DNA of 64,000 bases from CALZIK01 sp945787635 (GTDB lineage Bacteria; Acidobacteriota; Thermoanaerobaculia; Multivoradales; JAHEKO01), in assembly GCA_947259725.1 (NCBI GenBank), contig CAMYNM010000001.1, forward strand, positions 778,350-842,349, given 5' to 3'. Shown in pieces: positions 50,102 to 59,123 of the stretch (position 1 is its first letter; each line of letters starts with the position of its first letter). Below the pieces are notes generated by a model. The model was given only the letters and a program-made list of their open reading frames with translations, ran no database searches and was not told the origin of the DNA. Made by a program: the position numbers and the translations under genes.

Positions 50102-50731
50102 CTACCGGCTGTAGAGCTCGACGATCAACTGCTCTTCGATCGCCAGCTTGATTTCTTCGCGGCTGGGAAGCGCGGTCACGCTGCCCGAAAAGTTGTCCGC
50201 GTCCGTTTCGAGCCAGCTTGGGATGCCTCGACCGCGGGCGGTCTCTACGCTCGCACGGATGAAGTCGTTCTTGCGGCTGCCTTCCTTGATCGAGATCACG
50301 TCGCCGACCTTGACCTGGAACGAGGGAACGGTGTTCTTCCGGTCCCCGACCAGGACGTGGCCGTGACGAACGAGCTGGCGCGCTTGAGCTCTCGACGAAG
50401 CGAACCCGAGGCTGTAGACGACGTTGTCCAGCCGGCGCTCGAGGATCGCGAGAAGGTTCTCGCCAGTGATGCCCTTTCGGCGCTCGGCCTGCTTGAAATA
50501 ACCGCGGAACTGCTTTTCGAGCACTCCGTAGGTGCGCTTGACCTTCTGCTTCTCGCGCAGCTGGATGCCGTACCCAAGGTTGCGGCGGCCGCGCCGCTGA
50601 CCGTGATCACCCGGTGGGTAGCCGCGGCGCTCGATGGCGCACTTTTCCTTGAAGCAGCGATCGCCCTTCAAGAAGAGCTTCATCCGCTCACGCCGGCAGA
50701 GCCGGCATACTGGACCTGTGTAACGTGCCAA
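50102..50731 (-). CDS. rpsD: 30S ribosomal protein S4 (zinc-binding type)
   Basis: 209 residues. The N-terminal cysteines (CRLCRRERMKLFLKGDRCFK followed by EKC) mark the zinc-binding C+ version. The S4 RNA-binding domain is RLDNVVYSLGFASSRAQARQ followed by LVRHGHVLV. It initiates 16S rRNA folding. Confidence 0.97.
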   Translation of the reverse strand: MARYTGPVCRLCRRERMKLFLKGDRCFKEKCAIERRGYPPGDHGQRRGRRNLGYGIQLREKQKVKRTYGVLEKQFRGYFKQAERRKGITGENLLAILERRLDNVVYSLGFASSRAQARQLVRHGHVLVGDRKNTVPSFQVKVGDVISIKEGSRKNDFIRASVETARGRGIPSWLETDADNFSGSVTALPSREEIKLAIEEQLIVELYSR

Positions 50732-50763
50732 TTCCTAATCCTCCAAACTAGCTCAGCGAGCGC

Positions 50764-51168
50764 TCAGACGCGACGCCGCTTGGGCGGCCGGCAACCGTTG
50801 TGTGGGATGGGGGTAACGTCGCGGATCGACTTGACGTCGATACCCGAGGCGGAGAGAGCCCGAATCGCCGACTCGCGCCCGGCACCGGGTCCGTTGACTT
50901 CGACGTCCACGCTGCGCACGCCGTAGTCGCGCGCCTGTACGCCGGCGTTCTTGCCGGCAACCTGGGCCGCGAAGGGAGTGCCCTTGCGCGACCCCTTGAA
51001 ACCAATGCGCCCGGCTGACGACCAGGTCAAGACCCCACCATCGGGGTCCGACACGGTAACGATCGTGTTGTTGAAAGTCGCCTTGATGTGGACAATACCG
51101 TGGGGCACGATCCGCTTCTCTTTCTTGCGGCGGTCTTTGGTCTTGCCGCCGGTCTTTGCTTTCGCCAT
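50764..51168 (-). CDS. rpsK: 30S ribosomal protein S11
   Basis: 134 residues. HIKATFNNTIVTVSDPDGGV, AAQVAGKNAGVQARDYGVRS and the C-terminal DVTPIPHNGCRPPKRRRV are diagnostic. Platform protein near the mRNA exit. It lies between rpsM and rpsD. Confidence 0.97.
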   Translation of the reverse strand: MAKAKTGGKTKDRRKKEKRIVPHGIVHIKATFNNTIVTVSDPDGGVLTWSSAGRIGFKGSRKGTPFAAQVAGKNAGVQARDYGVRSVDVEVNGPGAGRESAIRALSASGIDVKSIRDVTPIPHNGCRPPKRRRV

Positions 51169-51186
51169 TCTCGGTGCTCCTCGTCC

Positions 51187-51570
51187 CTACTTCTTGACTT
51201 TTTTCTTGCCTGCCACGGCGCTGCGCTTAGGTCCCTTGCGGGTGCGGGCATTGGTGTGGGTGCGCTGGCCGCGTGTGGGCAAGCCCCGGCGATGACGCAT
51301 GCCCCGGTACGAGCCGATCTCGATGAGGCGCTTGATGTTCTGGGTGACGTCCTTGCGCAGGTCGCCCTCGACCAGCCGATTCCCGTCCTGGACGGCTTCG
51401 CGAATCTTGCGAGCCTCGTCCTCGGCGAGGTCCTTGACCTTGACCGTCTCCTCGACGCCCGCGCGCTTCAGGATCTCCAGCGAGCGCGTGCGGCCGATGC
51501 CGTGAATGTAGGTCAACCCGACCCAGATCTGCTTGTTCGGCGGCAGATCGATGCCTGCGATTCTTGCCAT
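51187..51570 (-). CDS. rpsM: 30S ribosomal protein S13
   Basis: 127 residues. ARIAGIDLPPNKQIWVGLTY, HGIGRTRSLEIL and the basic tail RHRRGLPTRGQRTHTNART are diagnostic. Head protein contacting tRNA and the L5/L31 bridge. Confidence 0.97.
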   Translation of the reverse strand: MARIAGIDLPPNKQIWVGLTYIHGIGRTRSLEILKRAGVEETVKVKDLAEDEARKIREAVQDGNRLVEGDLRKDVTQNIKRLIEIGSYRGMRHRRGLPTRGQRTHTNARTRKGPKRSAVAGKKKVKK

Positions 51571-51576
51571 GAGCTG

Positions 51577-51690
51577 CTACCCCTGCCTCTGCTTGTGTTT
51601 CGGGTTCTCACAGATCACCCGGACGACACCACGCCGCCGGACGATCTTGCATTTTGAGCACATTCTCTTGACTGAGGCTCGTACCTTCAT
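51577..51690 (-). CDS. rpmJ: 50S ribosomal protein L36 (zinc-binding type)
   Basis: 37 residues beginning MKVRASVKRMCSKCKIVRRR and ending ENPKHKQRQG. The three Cys and one His zinc ligands (C11, C14, C27, H32) are intact, so this is the C+ form. It lies in the 117-bp space between infA and rpsM. Confidence 0.95.
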   Translation of the reverse strand: MKVRASVKRMCSKCKIVRRRGVVRVICENPKHKQRQG

Positions 51691-51707
51691 CGTGTCGTTC
51701 CTTCGCT

Positions 51708-51926
51708 CTACCTCAAGCGGTAGGTGATCCGCCCTCGATCGAGATCGTAGGGTGAGAGTTCGACCCGGACTCGATCACCCGGCAGAATCCGAATGAAGTG
51801 CTTGCGCATCTTTCCGGAAACATGTGCCAGGACCTCGTGTCCGTTCTCGAGCTCTACCTTGAACATCGCGTTCGGCAACGGTTCCTTGACCACCGCCTCG
51901 ACTTCAATTGCATCTTCCTTCGACAA
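51708..51926 (-). CDS. infA: Translation initiation factor IF-1
   Basis: 72 residues, exactly the family size, from TTG 51926. SKEDAIEVEAVVKEPLPNAM, FKVELENGHEVLAHVSGKMR and RVRVELSPYDLDRGRITYR span the OB fold. TTG is preferred over longer in-frame starts because AAGGAAAG lies just upstream and the length fits. It overlaps nothing; map ends 17 bp upstream of it. Confidence 0.95.
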   Translation of the reverse strand: MSKEDAIEVEAVVKEPLPNAMFKVELENGHEVLAHVSGKMRKHFIRILPGDRVRVELSPYDLDRGRITYRLR

Positions 51927-51942
51927 ACTTTCTTTCCTTGCT

Positions 51943-52698
51943 CTAGGCCGCCGCCGCCATCCGTCCCAGGACACGCGCCCCGGACTTGGTGACCGCTATT
52001 GAATATTCGAAATGAGCCGAAAGCGAACCGTCCCGCGTGCGCGCCGTCCAGCCGTCCGCGTCCACGCGCACGTCGGGCGAGCCCACGTTGACCATCGGCT
52101 CCACGGCCAGAACCAGACCCGCCTTGAGTCGCGGCCCCTTCCCCGGCTTTCCGAAGTTGGGAACCTGCGGCTCCTCGTGCAGGCTGGTTCCGATGCCGTG
52201 CCCCACGAATTCTCGCACAACTGTGAAGCCTTGTGCAGCCACGTGGGTCTCGACCGCGTGCCCGATGTCCGAGAGGGCCCGGCCGGGCTGGATCGCGGCG
52301 ACCGCCTTGTCCAGGGACTCACGCGTGGTGCGCATCAACCGTTCGGCTTCCGGGCTGATCTCCCCGACCGCGAAGGTCCGGGCGGCGTCGCCGTAATACC
52401 CTTTGTAAAGCACGCCGCAGTCGATTCCGACAATGTCGCCCTCGGCCAAGGCGGTCTCGTTCGGAATGCCGTGCACGATGACATCGTTGACCGACGTGCA
52501 CAGGGTGGCCGGGAACCCGCGATAGTTGAGGAAGGCCGGAACACCGCCCGAGGCCCTGATGTGCTTTTCGGCGATGGCGTCGAGCGACTTCGTGGTGACC
52601 CCCGGAGCCACGGTCTGGGCCATGAGATCGAGCACCTCGTGCACGATCCGGTTGGCCTCGTCCATGAGCTCGAGCTCGTCTGGCGTCTTGAAGACCAT
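51943..52698 (-). CDS. map: Type I methionine aminopeptidase
   Basis: 251 residues. It removes the initiator methionine. Metal ligands are in IDCGVLYKGYYGDAARTFAV (two Asp), VGHGIGTSLHEEPQVPNFG (His), LAVEPMVNVG (Glu) and SAHFEYSIAVT (Glu). The start GTG/ATG at 52698 overlaps the adk stop codon. Confidence 0.95.
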   Translation of the reverse strand: MVFKTPDELELMDEANRIVHEVLDLMAQTVAPGVTTKSLDAIAEKHIRASGGVPAFLNYRGFPATLCTSVNDVIVHGIPNETALAEGDIVGIDCGVLYKGYYGDAARTFAVGEISPEAERLMRTTRESLDKAVAAIQPGRALSDIGHAVETHVAAQGFTVVREFVGHGIGTSLHEEPQVPNFGKPGKGPRLKAGLVLAVEPMVNVGSPDVRVDADGWTARTRDGSLSAHFEYSIAVTKSGARVLGRMAAAA

Positions 52699-53333
52699 CA
52701 GGCGTCCACCGTTTCCGACTCTCTATGGGGCTCGGCGCCGGCAGCGAGACGGGTCTCGAGTGCCTGCATCATGGCTTCGGTGACGTCCTCGATCGGCTGA
52801 TCGCCGTTTACCTGCGCCACCAGGCTCATGGAACGGTAGTGCTCCACCAGCGGGTTGGTCACCTCGAGGTAGAGCGCGAGCCGCTTTCTGATGATCTCTT
52901 CCTTGTCGTCCGCGCGTTGGCGCGCGAGCGCCCGCCGCACGAGCTCGCGCTCGGGAACGTCGATGAACCAGACGACGTCGAGGTTTTCGTCGAGCTCCTC
53001 CAGAATCCCGGCAAGGGTCTCGGCCTGGTCCCGGTTGCGCGGATAGCCGTCGAGGAGAAAGCCCGTCTCGGCGTCGTCCTCGGCCAGCCGGGTCTTGACC
53101 ACCTCGGCCATGGTCACGTCGTCCACGAGGGCCCCGGAGTGCAGGATCTGCTCGACCCGCTGGCCCAGATCACTCCCGGCCGAAACGGCCTCGCGCAGCA
53201 TCTCACCGGTCGAGATCGCGGGGATCCCGAGCCGCTGGGACATACGGGCCGCCTGGGTCCCCTTGCCGGAGCCCGGAGCGCCCAGAAGCACGCCTCGCAC
53301 CGGTCTATCCACGGCGCCCTCTGACCCGGCCAC
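52698..53333 (-). CDS. adk: Adenylate kinase
   Basis: 211 residues. P-loop GAPGSGKGT at 18-26, the AMP-binding STGEMLREAV and LDGYPRNRDQAETL, and a LID region reduced to QRADDKEEIIRKRL (short type without a zinc finger). GTG 53312 is an alternative start that would shorten the 29-bp overlap with secY to 8 bp. Confidence 0.95.
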   Translation of the reverse strand: MAGSEGAVDRPVRGVLLGAPGSGKGTQAARMSQRLGIPAISTGEMLREAVSAGSDLGQRVEQILHSGALVDDVTMAEVVKTRLAEDDAETGFLLDGYPRNRDQAETLAGILEELDENLDVVWFIDVPERELVRRALARQRADDKEEIIRKRLALYLEVTNPLVEHYRSMSLVAQVNGDQPIEDVTEAMMQALETRLAAGAEPHRESETVDA

Positions 53334-54690
53334 GCTTCATGAAGCCGTCGTAGTTGCGCATCACCAGCTGGCTCTCGAGCTGTTGGACGAAGTCCATGGC
53401 CACGCCGACGACAATCAGAAGCGACGTGCCACCGAAATAGAAGTTGATGCCCATGCCCTGGGTGACCCACGAGGGCAGGGCCGCGTCGAGACCGTCGCCC
53501 ACGAAGGGCAGTCCGGCGACCTTGACGCCGCTCAGCAGAAACTCCGGCAGCACCGACACGGCCGCCAGGTAAAGCGCGCCGACCAGCGTCAGCCGGGTGA
53601 GAATCTTGTCGATGTACTCGGAGGTCCGCTTACCCGACCGAATGCCGGGGATGAACCCGCCGTACTTGCGCATGTTCTCCGCGGTGTCGGCCGGGTTGAA
53701 GATGATCGACACGTAGAAGTAGCAGAAGAAGAGAATCGCGGTGACGTAGAGCACGTAATGGAGCGGCTGGCCCCACGCAAGGTAGTCGGAGATGTTCTGC
53801 AGCCACTCGTTTGGGAACATGCCGGCGATGGTGGTCGGAATCATGACCACCGAGCTGGCGAAGATGACTGGGATCACGCCACCGGTGTTGACCCTGAGGG
53901 GCAGGTAGGTGTTCTGGCCACCGTAAACGCGGCGCCCGACCACGCGCTTTGCGTACTGGACCGGAATCCGGCGCTGGGCGCGCTCCATGTAGACGATGAA
54001 CGCCATCACCAGCACCATGAAGATCGACAGAAAGACCAGCTTCAGAATGCTCAGGTTGCCGCTCTGAACGCCCCCGACCGTGTCCGCGACCGCCCCCGGA
54101 AGGGCGACGATGATGCCGCCGAAGATGATCAGCGAGATCCCGTTGCCGATGCCGCGCTCGGTGATCTGCTCGCCCAGCCACATCACAAAGGCCGTTCCGG
54201 TGGTGAGCGTCAGAATCGTCATCAGGCGGAATCCCCAGCCTGGATTGGGCACCAGCGACGCGCCGCCCGGGGTGGTAACTCGCTCGATCCAGATCGCGAT
54301 ACCCGTCGACTGGATGATCGAGATACCCATCGTCAGATATCGGGTGTACTGGGTGATCTTGCGCCGGCCGAGCTCGCCTTCTTTCGACAGCTTTTCCAGA
54401 TACGGCCACACCACGGTCAGCAGCTGCAAAACGATCGAGGCGGTGATGTAGGGCATGATGCCCAGCGCGAACACCGCAACCCGCTCGAGGCTGCCTCCGG
54501 TGAAGGTGTTGACCATGCCGAGCAAGGTTCCCCTGACCGCTTCCATGAACTCGAGAAGCGCCTGAGGGTCGATACCCGGCGTTGGGATGTTGCATCCCAC
54601 GCGATAGACCGCTAGCAGGCCGAACGTGAAGATCAGCCGCTTGCGAAGATCCGGAATCGCAAACAGGTTGCGGAAGCTGTCCAGAATCAC
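53305..54690 (-). CDS. secY: Protein translocase subunit SecY
   Basis: 461 residues, ten transmembrane helices. NIPTPGIDPQALLEF, GIMPYITASIVLQLLTVVWP, QITERGIGNGISLIIFGGI and the C-terminal AENMRKYGGFIPGIRSGKRT are diagnostic. It forms the Sec channel. GTG 54690 overlaps the rplO stop as GTGA; a start 18 bp further up is less likely. Confidence 0.96.
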   Translation of the reverse strand: MILDSFRNLFAIPDLRKRLIFTFGLLAVYRVGCNIPTPGIDPQALLEFMEAVRGTLLGMVNTFTGGSLERVAVFALGIMPYITASIVLQLLTVVWPYLEKLSKEGELGRRKITQYTRYLTMGISIIQSTGIAIWIERVTTPGGASLVPNPGWGFRLMTILTLTTGTAFVMWLGEQITERGIGNGISLIIFGGIIVALPGAVADTVGGVQSGNLSILKLVFLSIFMVLVMAFIVYMERAQRRIPVQYAKRVVGRRVYGGQNTYLPLRVNTGGVIPVIFASSVVMIPTTIAGMFPNEWLQNISDYLAWGQPLHYVLYVTAILFFCYFYVSIIFNPADTAENMRKYGGFIPGIRSGKRTSEYIDKILTRLTLVGALYLAAVSVLPEFLLSGVKVAGLPFVGDGLDAALPSWVTQGMGINFYFGGTSLLIVVGVAMDFVQQLESQLVMRNYDGFMKRGRVRGRRG

Positions 54691-55124
54691 GTGCCGATGA
54701 CCTCGCACTTCCCGCCGGCCGCTTCGATCTTTTTCTGCGCCGACTTCGAGAACTTGTGAGCTTGGATGTTGACCGCCTTCTTGATCTCACCCGAGCCGAG
54801 GATCTTGACCGACGAACCCTTCTTGACCAGGCCGCTTTCGATCAGCTGTTCGAGGGTCACCTCTCCCTCGAGGCCCTCGAGACGATCCAGGTTGATCACC
54901 TCGTACTCCTTGCGGAAGATGTTGGTGAAACCGCGCTTGGGGACGCGGCGCACCAGCGGCATCTGGCCGCCTTCAAAGCCGCGGCGACGGCTGTAGCCGG
55001 AGCGGGACTTCTGGCCGTTGTGACCGCGGCCCGCGGTCTTGCCCTTGCCCGAGCCCGGGCCGCGGCCGACCCTCTTGGGGGAATGCCGGCTGCCCTTGGC
55101 CGGTGACAGATCGTGTAGCTTCAT
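54687..55124 (-). CDS. rplO: 50S ribosomal protein L15
   Basis: 145 residues. LSPAKGSRHSPKRVGRGPGS, a GHNGQKSRSGYSRRRGFEGG loop and the C-terminal IQAHKFSKSAQKKIEAAGG are diagnostic. It lies between rpmD and secY. Confidence 0.97.
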   Translation of the reverse strand: MKLHDLSPAKGSRHSPKRVGRGPGSGKGKTAGRGHNGQKSRSGYSRRRGFEGGQMPLVRRVPKRGFTNIFRKEYEVINLDRLEGLEGEVTLEQLIESGLVKKGSSVKILGSGEIKKAVNIQAHKFSKSAQKKIEAAGGKCEVIGT

Positions 55125-55127
55125 CGT

Positions 55128-55322
55128 TTATTCCTCGACAATCTCGACCAGGTGAGGGATCTTGGCGACCATCCCACGCACCGCGGGACTGTCCTCTCGC
55201 TCCACGGTGTGGCGAATCCGGCGCAGCCCCAGACTCCTCAAAACCTCGTGCTGGTTCGGGGGCCGCCCGATCGGGCTCCGGGTCTGGCGAATCTTGAGGG
55301 TCTTTGCTTTCTTCTTTGCCAT
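55128..55322 (-). CDS. rpmD: 50S ribosomal protein L30
   Basis: 64 residues. KTLKIRQTRSPIGRPPNQHE and LRSLGLRRIRHTVEREDSPA are diagnostic. It lies 3 bp before rplO. Confidence 0.96.
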   Translation of the reverse strand: MAKKKAKTLKIRQTRSPIGRPPNQHEVLRSLGLRRIRHTVEREDSPAVRGMVAKIPHLVEIVEE

Positions 55323-55356
55323 GGTGTCGTCGTTTCAGTCTTGATGAATGGAAAGG

Positions 55357-55860
55357 CTAGGCGTCGGTCGGCGCGGGCAGCTCGATGCCGCGATTGCGGA
55401 AGATCTCTTCGCGATTGCGCAGCTGCTCGAGCGCCACCATCGTGGCCTTGACCACGTTGTGGGGGTTCTTCGATCCGATCGACTTGGTCAAGATGTCCTG
55501 GATGCCGGCACTTTCCACGACCGCGCGCACCGCGCCGCCGGCGATCACGCCGGTACCCTGGGAGGCCGGCTTGAGCAAAACCCGGCTGGAGCCGAAAACA
55601 CCCAGAGACTCATGGGGAATCGAGGTCTCCTCCATGGGCACTCGGGTCAGGTTCTTTTTGGCGATCTCCACTCCCTTCCGGATTGCGCTCGGCACTTCCT
55701 TGGCCTTGCCGGAGCCATAGCCGACCCGACCGTTGCCGTCACCGATGACAACCAACGCGGAGAACGAGAAATTCTTGCCGCCCTTCACCACCTTGGTAAC
55801 TCGGTTGATGTGAATCACCTGCTCGAAGAACTCGCTGTCTCTTTCGAAATCTCTAGCCAA
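55357..55860 (-). CDS. rpsE: 30S ribosomal protein S5
   Basis: 167 residues. INRVTKVVKGGKNFSFSALV, VVIGDGNGRVGYGSGKAKEV and GAVRAVVESAGIQDILTKSI are diagnostic. A body protein at the mRNA entry channel. Confidence 0.97.
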   Translation of the reverse strand: MARDFERDSEFFEQVIHINRVTKVVKGGKNFSFSALVVIGDGNGRVGYGSGKAKEVPSAIRKGVEIAKKNLTRVPMEETSIPHESLGVFGSSRVLLKPASQGTGVIAGGAVRAVVESAGIQDILTKSIGSKNPHNVVKATMVALEQLRNREEIFRNRGIELPAPTDA

Positions 55861-55878
55861 GTTGATCTCCTCCCGCGG

Positions 55879-56250
55879 TTAGAACCGCAGTCCTTTCTTG
55901 CGCGCGCCCTCGGCCACCTGGCGTACCCGCCCGTGATAGATGTAGCCGCCTCGATCGAAAACGACCTCCTCGATGCCGGCCTGTTTCGCTCGCTCGGCGA
56001 CGGTTTCGCCGACTATGCGCGCGGCGTCGAGGCGCTTGCCTCCCTTGACGGCCTTCTGGATCTCCGTCTCCGAGGAGCTCGCTTGAGCCAGGGTCTCGCC
56101 CTTCAGGTCGTCGATGACCTGGGCGTACGTGTACTTCAGGCTCTTAAAAACCGCGAGGCGCGGCCGTCCGCCGGTACCGTTCACCGACCGGCGCACGCGC
56201 TTGTGCGCCCGCTGCCGACGTTCTCGTTTCCTCTGCGCTCTGTTTTCCAC
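55879..56250 (-). CDS. rplR: 50S ribosomal protein L18
   Basis: 123 residues. RRQRAHKRVRRSVNGTGGRP, LAVFKSLKYTYAQVIDDLKG and VFDRGGYIYHGRVRQVAEGA are diagnostic. It binds 5S rRNA. Confidence 0.97.
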   Translation of the reverse strand: MENRAQRKRERRQRAHKRVRRSVNGTGGRPRLAVFKSLKYTYAQVIDDLKGETLAQASSSETEIQKAVKGGKRLDAARIVGETVAERAKQAGIEEVVFDRGGYIYHGRVRQVAEGARKKGLRF

Positions 56251-56270
56251 CGTCTTCTCCTTGGGAAGGC

Positions 56271-56816
56271 CTAGCCGCTACCGGCGCCGGCCTTGCCGAC
56301 CTTGCGACGAATCACCTCGTCGGCGTATTTGATGCCTTTGCCCTTGTACGGCTCCGGCTTGCGCAGCGCACGGATCTCGGCGGCCACCTGACCGACCTGC
56401 TGTTTTTGCGCACCGCGCACCGTGATCGTGTTGGTCTTGTCCACTTCGATCTCGATGCCCTCGGGAATCGGGAAGACGATCGGGTGCGAGAAGCCCAGCG
56501 CGAAGTTGATCGCCTTACCCTGAACCTCGGCGCGGTAGCCGACGCCGTTGATCTCGAGCACCTTGGTGAAGCCCTCGTGGACCCCGCTCACGGCGTTGGC
56601 GAGCAACGCCCGCATCAGACCGTGACAGGCACGCTCGTTCCGCGAGTTGCCGGCCCGGGTGACCTTCACCTCGGCATCCCCGACCTCGACCTGGGTCAAG
56701 TCCAGGATTCTCTCTGACACTTTCCCCTTGGGACCCTCGGCCACGAAAAGGCCGTCTTCGACCTTGACCTTGATTCCCTTGGGAATGGGAATGGGTTCTC
56801 TACCTACTCGAGACAT
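56271..56816 (-). CDS. rplF: 50S ribosomal protein L6
   Basis: 181 residues. SRVGREPIPIPKGIKVKVED, GLMRALLANAVSGVHEGFTK and KPEPYKGKGIKYADEVIRRK are diagnostic. Confidence 0.97.
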   Translation of the reverse strand: MSRVGREPIPIPKGIKVKVEDGLFVAEGPKGKVSERILDLTQVEVGDAEVKVTRAGNSRNERACHGLMRALLANAVSGVHEGFTKVLEINGVGYRAEVQGKAINFALGFSHPIVFPIPEGIEIEVDKTNTITVRGAQKQQVGQVAAEIRALRKPEPYKGKGIKYADEVIRRKVGKAGAGSG

Positions 56817-56834
56817 TGTGTTTCTCTTTCTTTC

Positions 56835-57236
56835 CTACCAGATTTCGCAGAGCACTTCGCCGCCGACCCGCTGGTCGCGCGCTTCGCTGTCCGTCAAGAG
56901 GCCCTTCGACGTCGAGACGATGCCGACGCCCAGCCCGTTGAGGACCGGCTTGAGATCATCGGCTGCCCTATAGACCCGTCGCCCCGGCGACGACACCCGC
57001 TGCATGCGGCGAATCGCCGGATCCCCGTTGGGGTTGTACTTGAGAACGATGTTGATCTTGCGGCTGATCGGATCGTCACCTTCTTCCTCATAGCTGTCGA
57101 TATAGCCCTGTTCTTTCATGATCCGGCAGACCTCTACCTTGAGGTTCGAGCCCGGAACCGCGAGCCGGTCGTGATTGACCATCTGGGCGTTGCGGATCCT
57201 GGTCAGAAGATCCGAGATTGGATCGGTCATCGTCAT
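56835..57236 (-). CDS. rpsH: 30S ribosomal protein S8
   Basis: 133 residues. TDPISDLLTRIRNAQMVNHD, VLNGLGVGIVSTSKGLLTDS and the GGEVLCEIW end are diagnostic. S8 is a central 16S rRNA binder and often the feedback repressor of spc operons. I saw no clear S8-binding mimic in the operon. Confidence 0.97.
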   Translation of the reverse strand: MTMTDPISDLLTRIRNAQMVNHDRLAVPGSNLKVEVCRIMKEQGYIDSYEEEGDDPISRKINIVLKYNPNGDPAIRRMQRVSSPGRRVYRAADDLKPVLNGLGVGIVSTSKGLLTDSEARDQRVGGEVLCEIW

Positions 57237-57249
57237 AATCGTCGTGCTC

Positions 57250-57435
57250 CTACCAGCTCGCCTTGATCACACCCGGGAGATAACCCTGGAGCGCGAGGTT
57301 CCGGAAGCAGATTCGGCACAGGCCAAACTTACGCATGTAGGCGCGCGGTCGACCGCAACGCTGGCAGCGATTGCGCACCTGCACTTCGTACTTCTGCTTC
57401 TTCTTCATCTGAGCCATTTTTGCCGTTGTAGCCAC
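57250..57435 (-). CDS. rpsN: 30S ribosomal protein S14 type Z (zinc-binding)
   Basis: 61 residues, the short type. The four zinc cysteines are in RNRCQRCGRPRAYMRKFGLC followed by RICFRN. The C-terminal LALQGYLPGVIKASW is diagnostic. Confidence 0.96.
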   Translation of the reverse strand: MATTAKMAQMKKKQKYEVQVRNRCQRCGRPRAYMRKFGLCRICFRNLALQGYLPGVIKASW

Positions 57436-57477
57436 TTCGTATCTCTCCTTGGGATCTTTCTTCAGGCTCTCTGAGCC

Positions 57478-58065
57478 CTAGCCGACGTCTCTGCGGCGAA
57501 ACGGCATCCCTAGCCCGCGCAGCAGGTGCAGCGCCTGCTCGTCGTGCTTGGAACTCGTCACGATGGTTACGTTGAGACCCTTGCTGCGCTCGACCTTGTT
57601 GTAGTCGAGGTCGGCGAAGATCAGATGATCCTTGATTCCCAGTGTGTAGTTGCCTCGGCCGTCGAAGGCTCGATCGGAGACACCCCGGAAGTCGCGAACT
57701 CGGGGCAGAGCCGTCGAGATCAAGCGATCCAGGAAATCCCACATACGGGCGCCGCGCAGGGTCACTCGCGTTCCGATCGGCATGCCCTCACGAAGCTTGA
57801 ACGCCGCGATGGACTTGCGCGCCCGCGTGATCACGGCCCGCTGCCCGGCGATCACGGTCAACTCCTCGGCGGCATCGTCGAGCAGCTTTACGTTTTGACT
57901 CGCCTCGCCGAGGCCGACGTTCAGAACGATCTTCTCGATCCGAGGCACAGCCATGACGTTGTCGATACCAAACTCCTTCTGGAGATCGGCCACGACCTCG
58001 TCCTGGTACCGCTGCTTCAATCGCGGCACGTAGGCGTCTTTGCCGTCTGTCTTTTTCTTCGCCAT
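57478..58065 (-). CDS. rplE: 50S ribosomal protein L5
   Basis: 195 residues from ATG 58065. VPRIEKIVLNVGLGEASQNV, RVTLRGARMWDFLDRLISTA and NYTLGIKDHLIFADLDYNKV are diagnostic. In-frame sequence upstream overlaps rplX and is not coding. It binds 5S rRNA. Confidence 0.97.
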   Translation of the reverse strand: MAKKKTDGKDAYVPRLKQRYQDEVVADLQKEFGIDNVMAVPRIEKIVLNVGLGEASQNVKLLDDAAEELTVIAGQRAVITRARKSIAAFKLREGMPIGTRVTLRGARMWDFLDRLISTALPRVRDFRGVSDRAFDGRGNYTLGIKDHLIFADLDYNKVERSKGLNVTIVTSSKHDEQALHLLRGLGMPFRRRDVG

Positions 58066-58090
58066 TTCCTTTGATCCTTCTCGTGACCCT

Positions 58091-58423
58091 CTAGTTGAAG
58101 GTCGCTCCGCAGCGCCGGCACACCCGCGCCCCGGAACCGTCCTCGAGCCGTTTTCTTCCGACCCGCGTCGGCTGCCCGCATTCCGGGCAAACCAACTTGA
58201 GCTTCGAGAGCCCGATCGGCGCCTCGCGCTCCAGGATCCCGCCCTGGACTTGCTTCTGCGGGTTAGCCCGCGTGTGCTTCTTGACCATATTGATCCGCTC
58301 GACGATCGCCGTACCCTTGGCCTGGGATACTCGCAGCACCTTACCTTTGACACCCCGGTCTTTGCCGGTGATGACCAGCACCTGATCGTTCTTCTTTATC
58401 TTGCGTTTTTGCATCGTCTTCAA
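58091..58423 (-). CDS. rplX: 50S ribosomal protein L24
   Basis: About 107-110 residues. RKIKKNDQVLVITGKDRGVK followed by GKVLRV is the KOW motif. The C-terminus has a Cys-pair region (LVCPECGQPTRVGRKR and RVCRRCGATFN), as in several bacterial L24 proteins. The true start may be ATG 58414. Confidence 0.96.
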   Translation of the reverse strand: MKTMQKRKIKKNDQVLVITGKDRGVKGKVLRVSQAKGTAIVERINMVKKHTRANPQKQVQGGILEREAPIGLSKLKLVCPECGQPTRVGRKRLEDGSGARVCRRCGATFN

Positions 58424-58438
58424 GCTCCGGGTTGCACC

Positions 58439-58807
58439 CTAGAGCACCTCCGGTGCCAGTGAAATGATCTTCATGAATCGCTTCTCGCGCAGCTCGCGCG
58501 CCACCGGACCGAATACGCGCGTACCAACCGGCTCGCCGGCGTCGTTGATCAGGACGGCCGAGTTCTTGTCGAACCGGATGTAGGTGCCGTCCTTGCGCCG
58601 GTAGGCGCGACGGGTTCGAACCACGACGGCCCTGACTACCTGCCCCTTCTTGACGGTGCCTTCGGGAGTGGCTTCTTTGACCGAGGCGGTGATCACATCA
58701 CCGAGCCCGCCGGCCTTGCTCGCAGAGCCGCCCTTCATGCGAATGCAGGCGATCTTGCGAGCGCCCGAGTTGTCCGCCACCTCGAGGATGGTTCCCATTT
58801 GAATCAT
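58439..58807 (-). CDS. rplN: 50S ribosomal protein L14
   Basis: 122 residues, exactly family size, from ATG 58807. GTILEVADNSGARKIACIRM, RTRRAYRRKDGTYIRFDKNS and a GTRVFGPVARELREKRFMKI end are diagnostic. Confidence 0.97.
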   Translation of the reverse strand: MIQMGTILEVADNSGARKIACIRMKGGSASKAGGLGDVITASVKEATPEGTVKKGQVVRAVVVRTRRAYRRKDGTYIRFDKNSAVLINDAGEPVGTRVFGPVARELREKRFMKIISLAPEVL

Positions 58808-58811
58808 CGGC

Positions 58812-59096
58812 TTATCCCTCGGCTCGCTCGACGATTCGGCGGACTCGCCAGCGCTTGAGCTTGGAAAGCGGCCGGCTGGCGACGATCTCGACGATATCGC
58901 CGACGCCACACTGATTCTGCTCGTCGTGAGCGTAGTACTTCCTGGTCCGCTTCAAGTAGCGACGGTACAGGCGGTGCACGGTGGTTTTGCCGACCGTCAC
59001 GACGACGGTCTTGTCCATCGTGTCGCTGACTACGGTGCCCACCATGGTCTGGCGGCGACCGGTCTGCTCGGTTGGGGTATTGGCTTGCTCGTTCAT
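58812..59096 (-). CDS. rpsQ: 30S ribosomal protein S17
   Basis: 94 residues. TMVGTVVSDTMDKTVVVTVG, KRTRKYYAHDEQNQCGVGDI and VEIVASRPLSKLKRWRVRRI are diagnostic. Confidence 0.96.
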   Translation of the reverse strand: MNEQANTPTEQTGRRQTMVGTVVSDTMDKTVVVTVGKTTVHRLYRRYLKRTRKYYAHDEQNQCGVGDIVEIVASRPLSKLKRWRVRRIVERAEG

Positions 59097-59123
59097 CTCG
59101 GGTCTCTTTCGTTATGACTCGAC

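Noticed and set aside
53095..54615. 506-codon plus-strand frame
   Set aside because: It is antisense to secY and adk; its composition (His, Asp, Arg, Gln runs) is typical of shadow frames.
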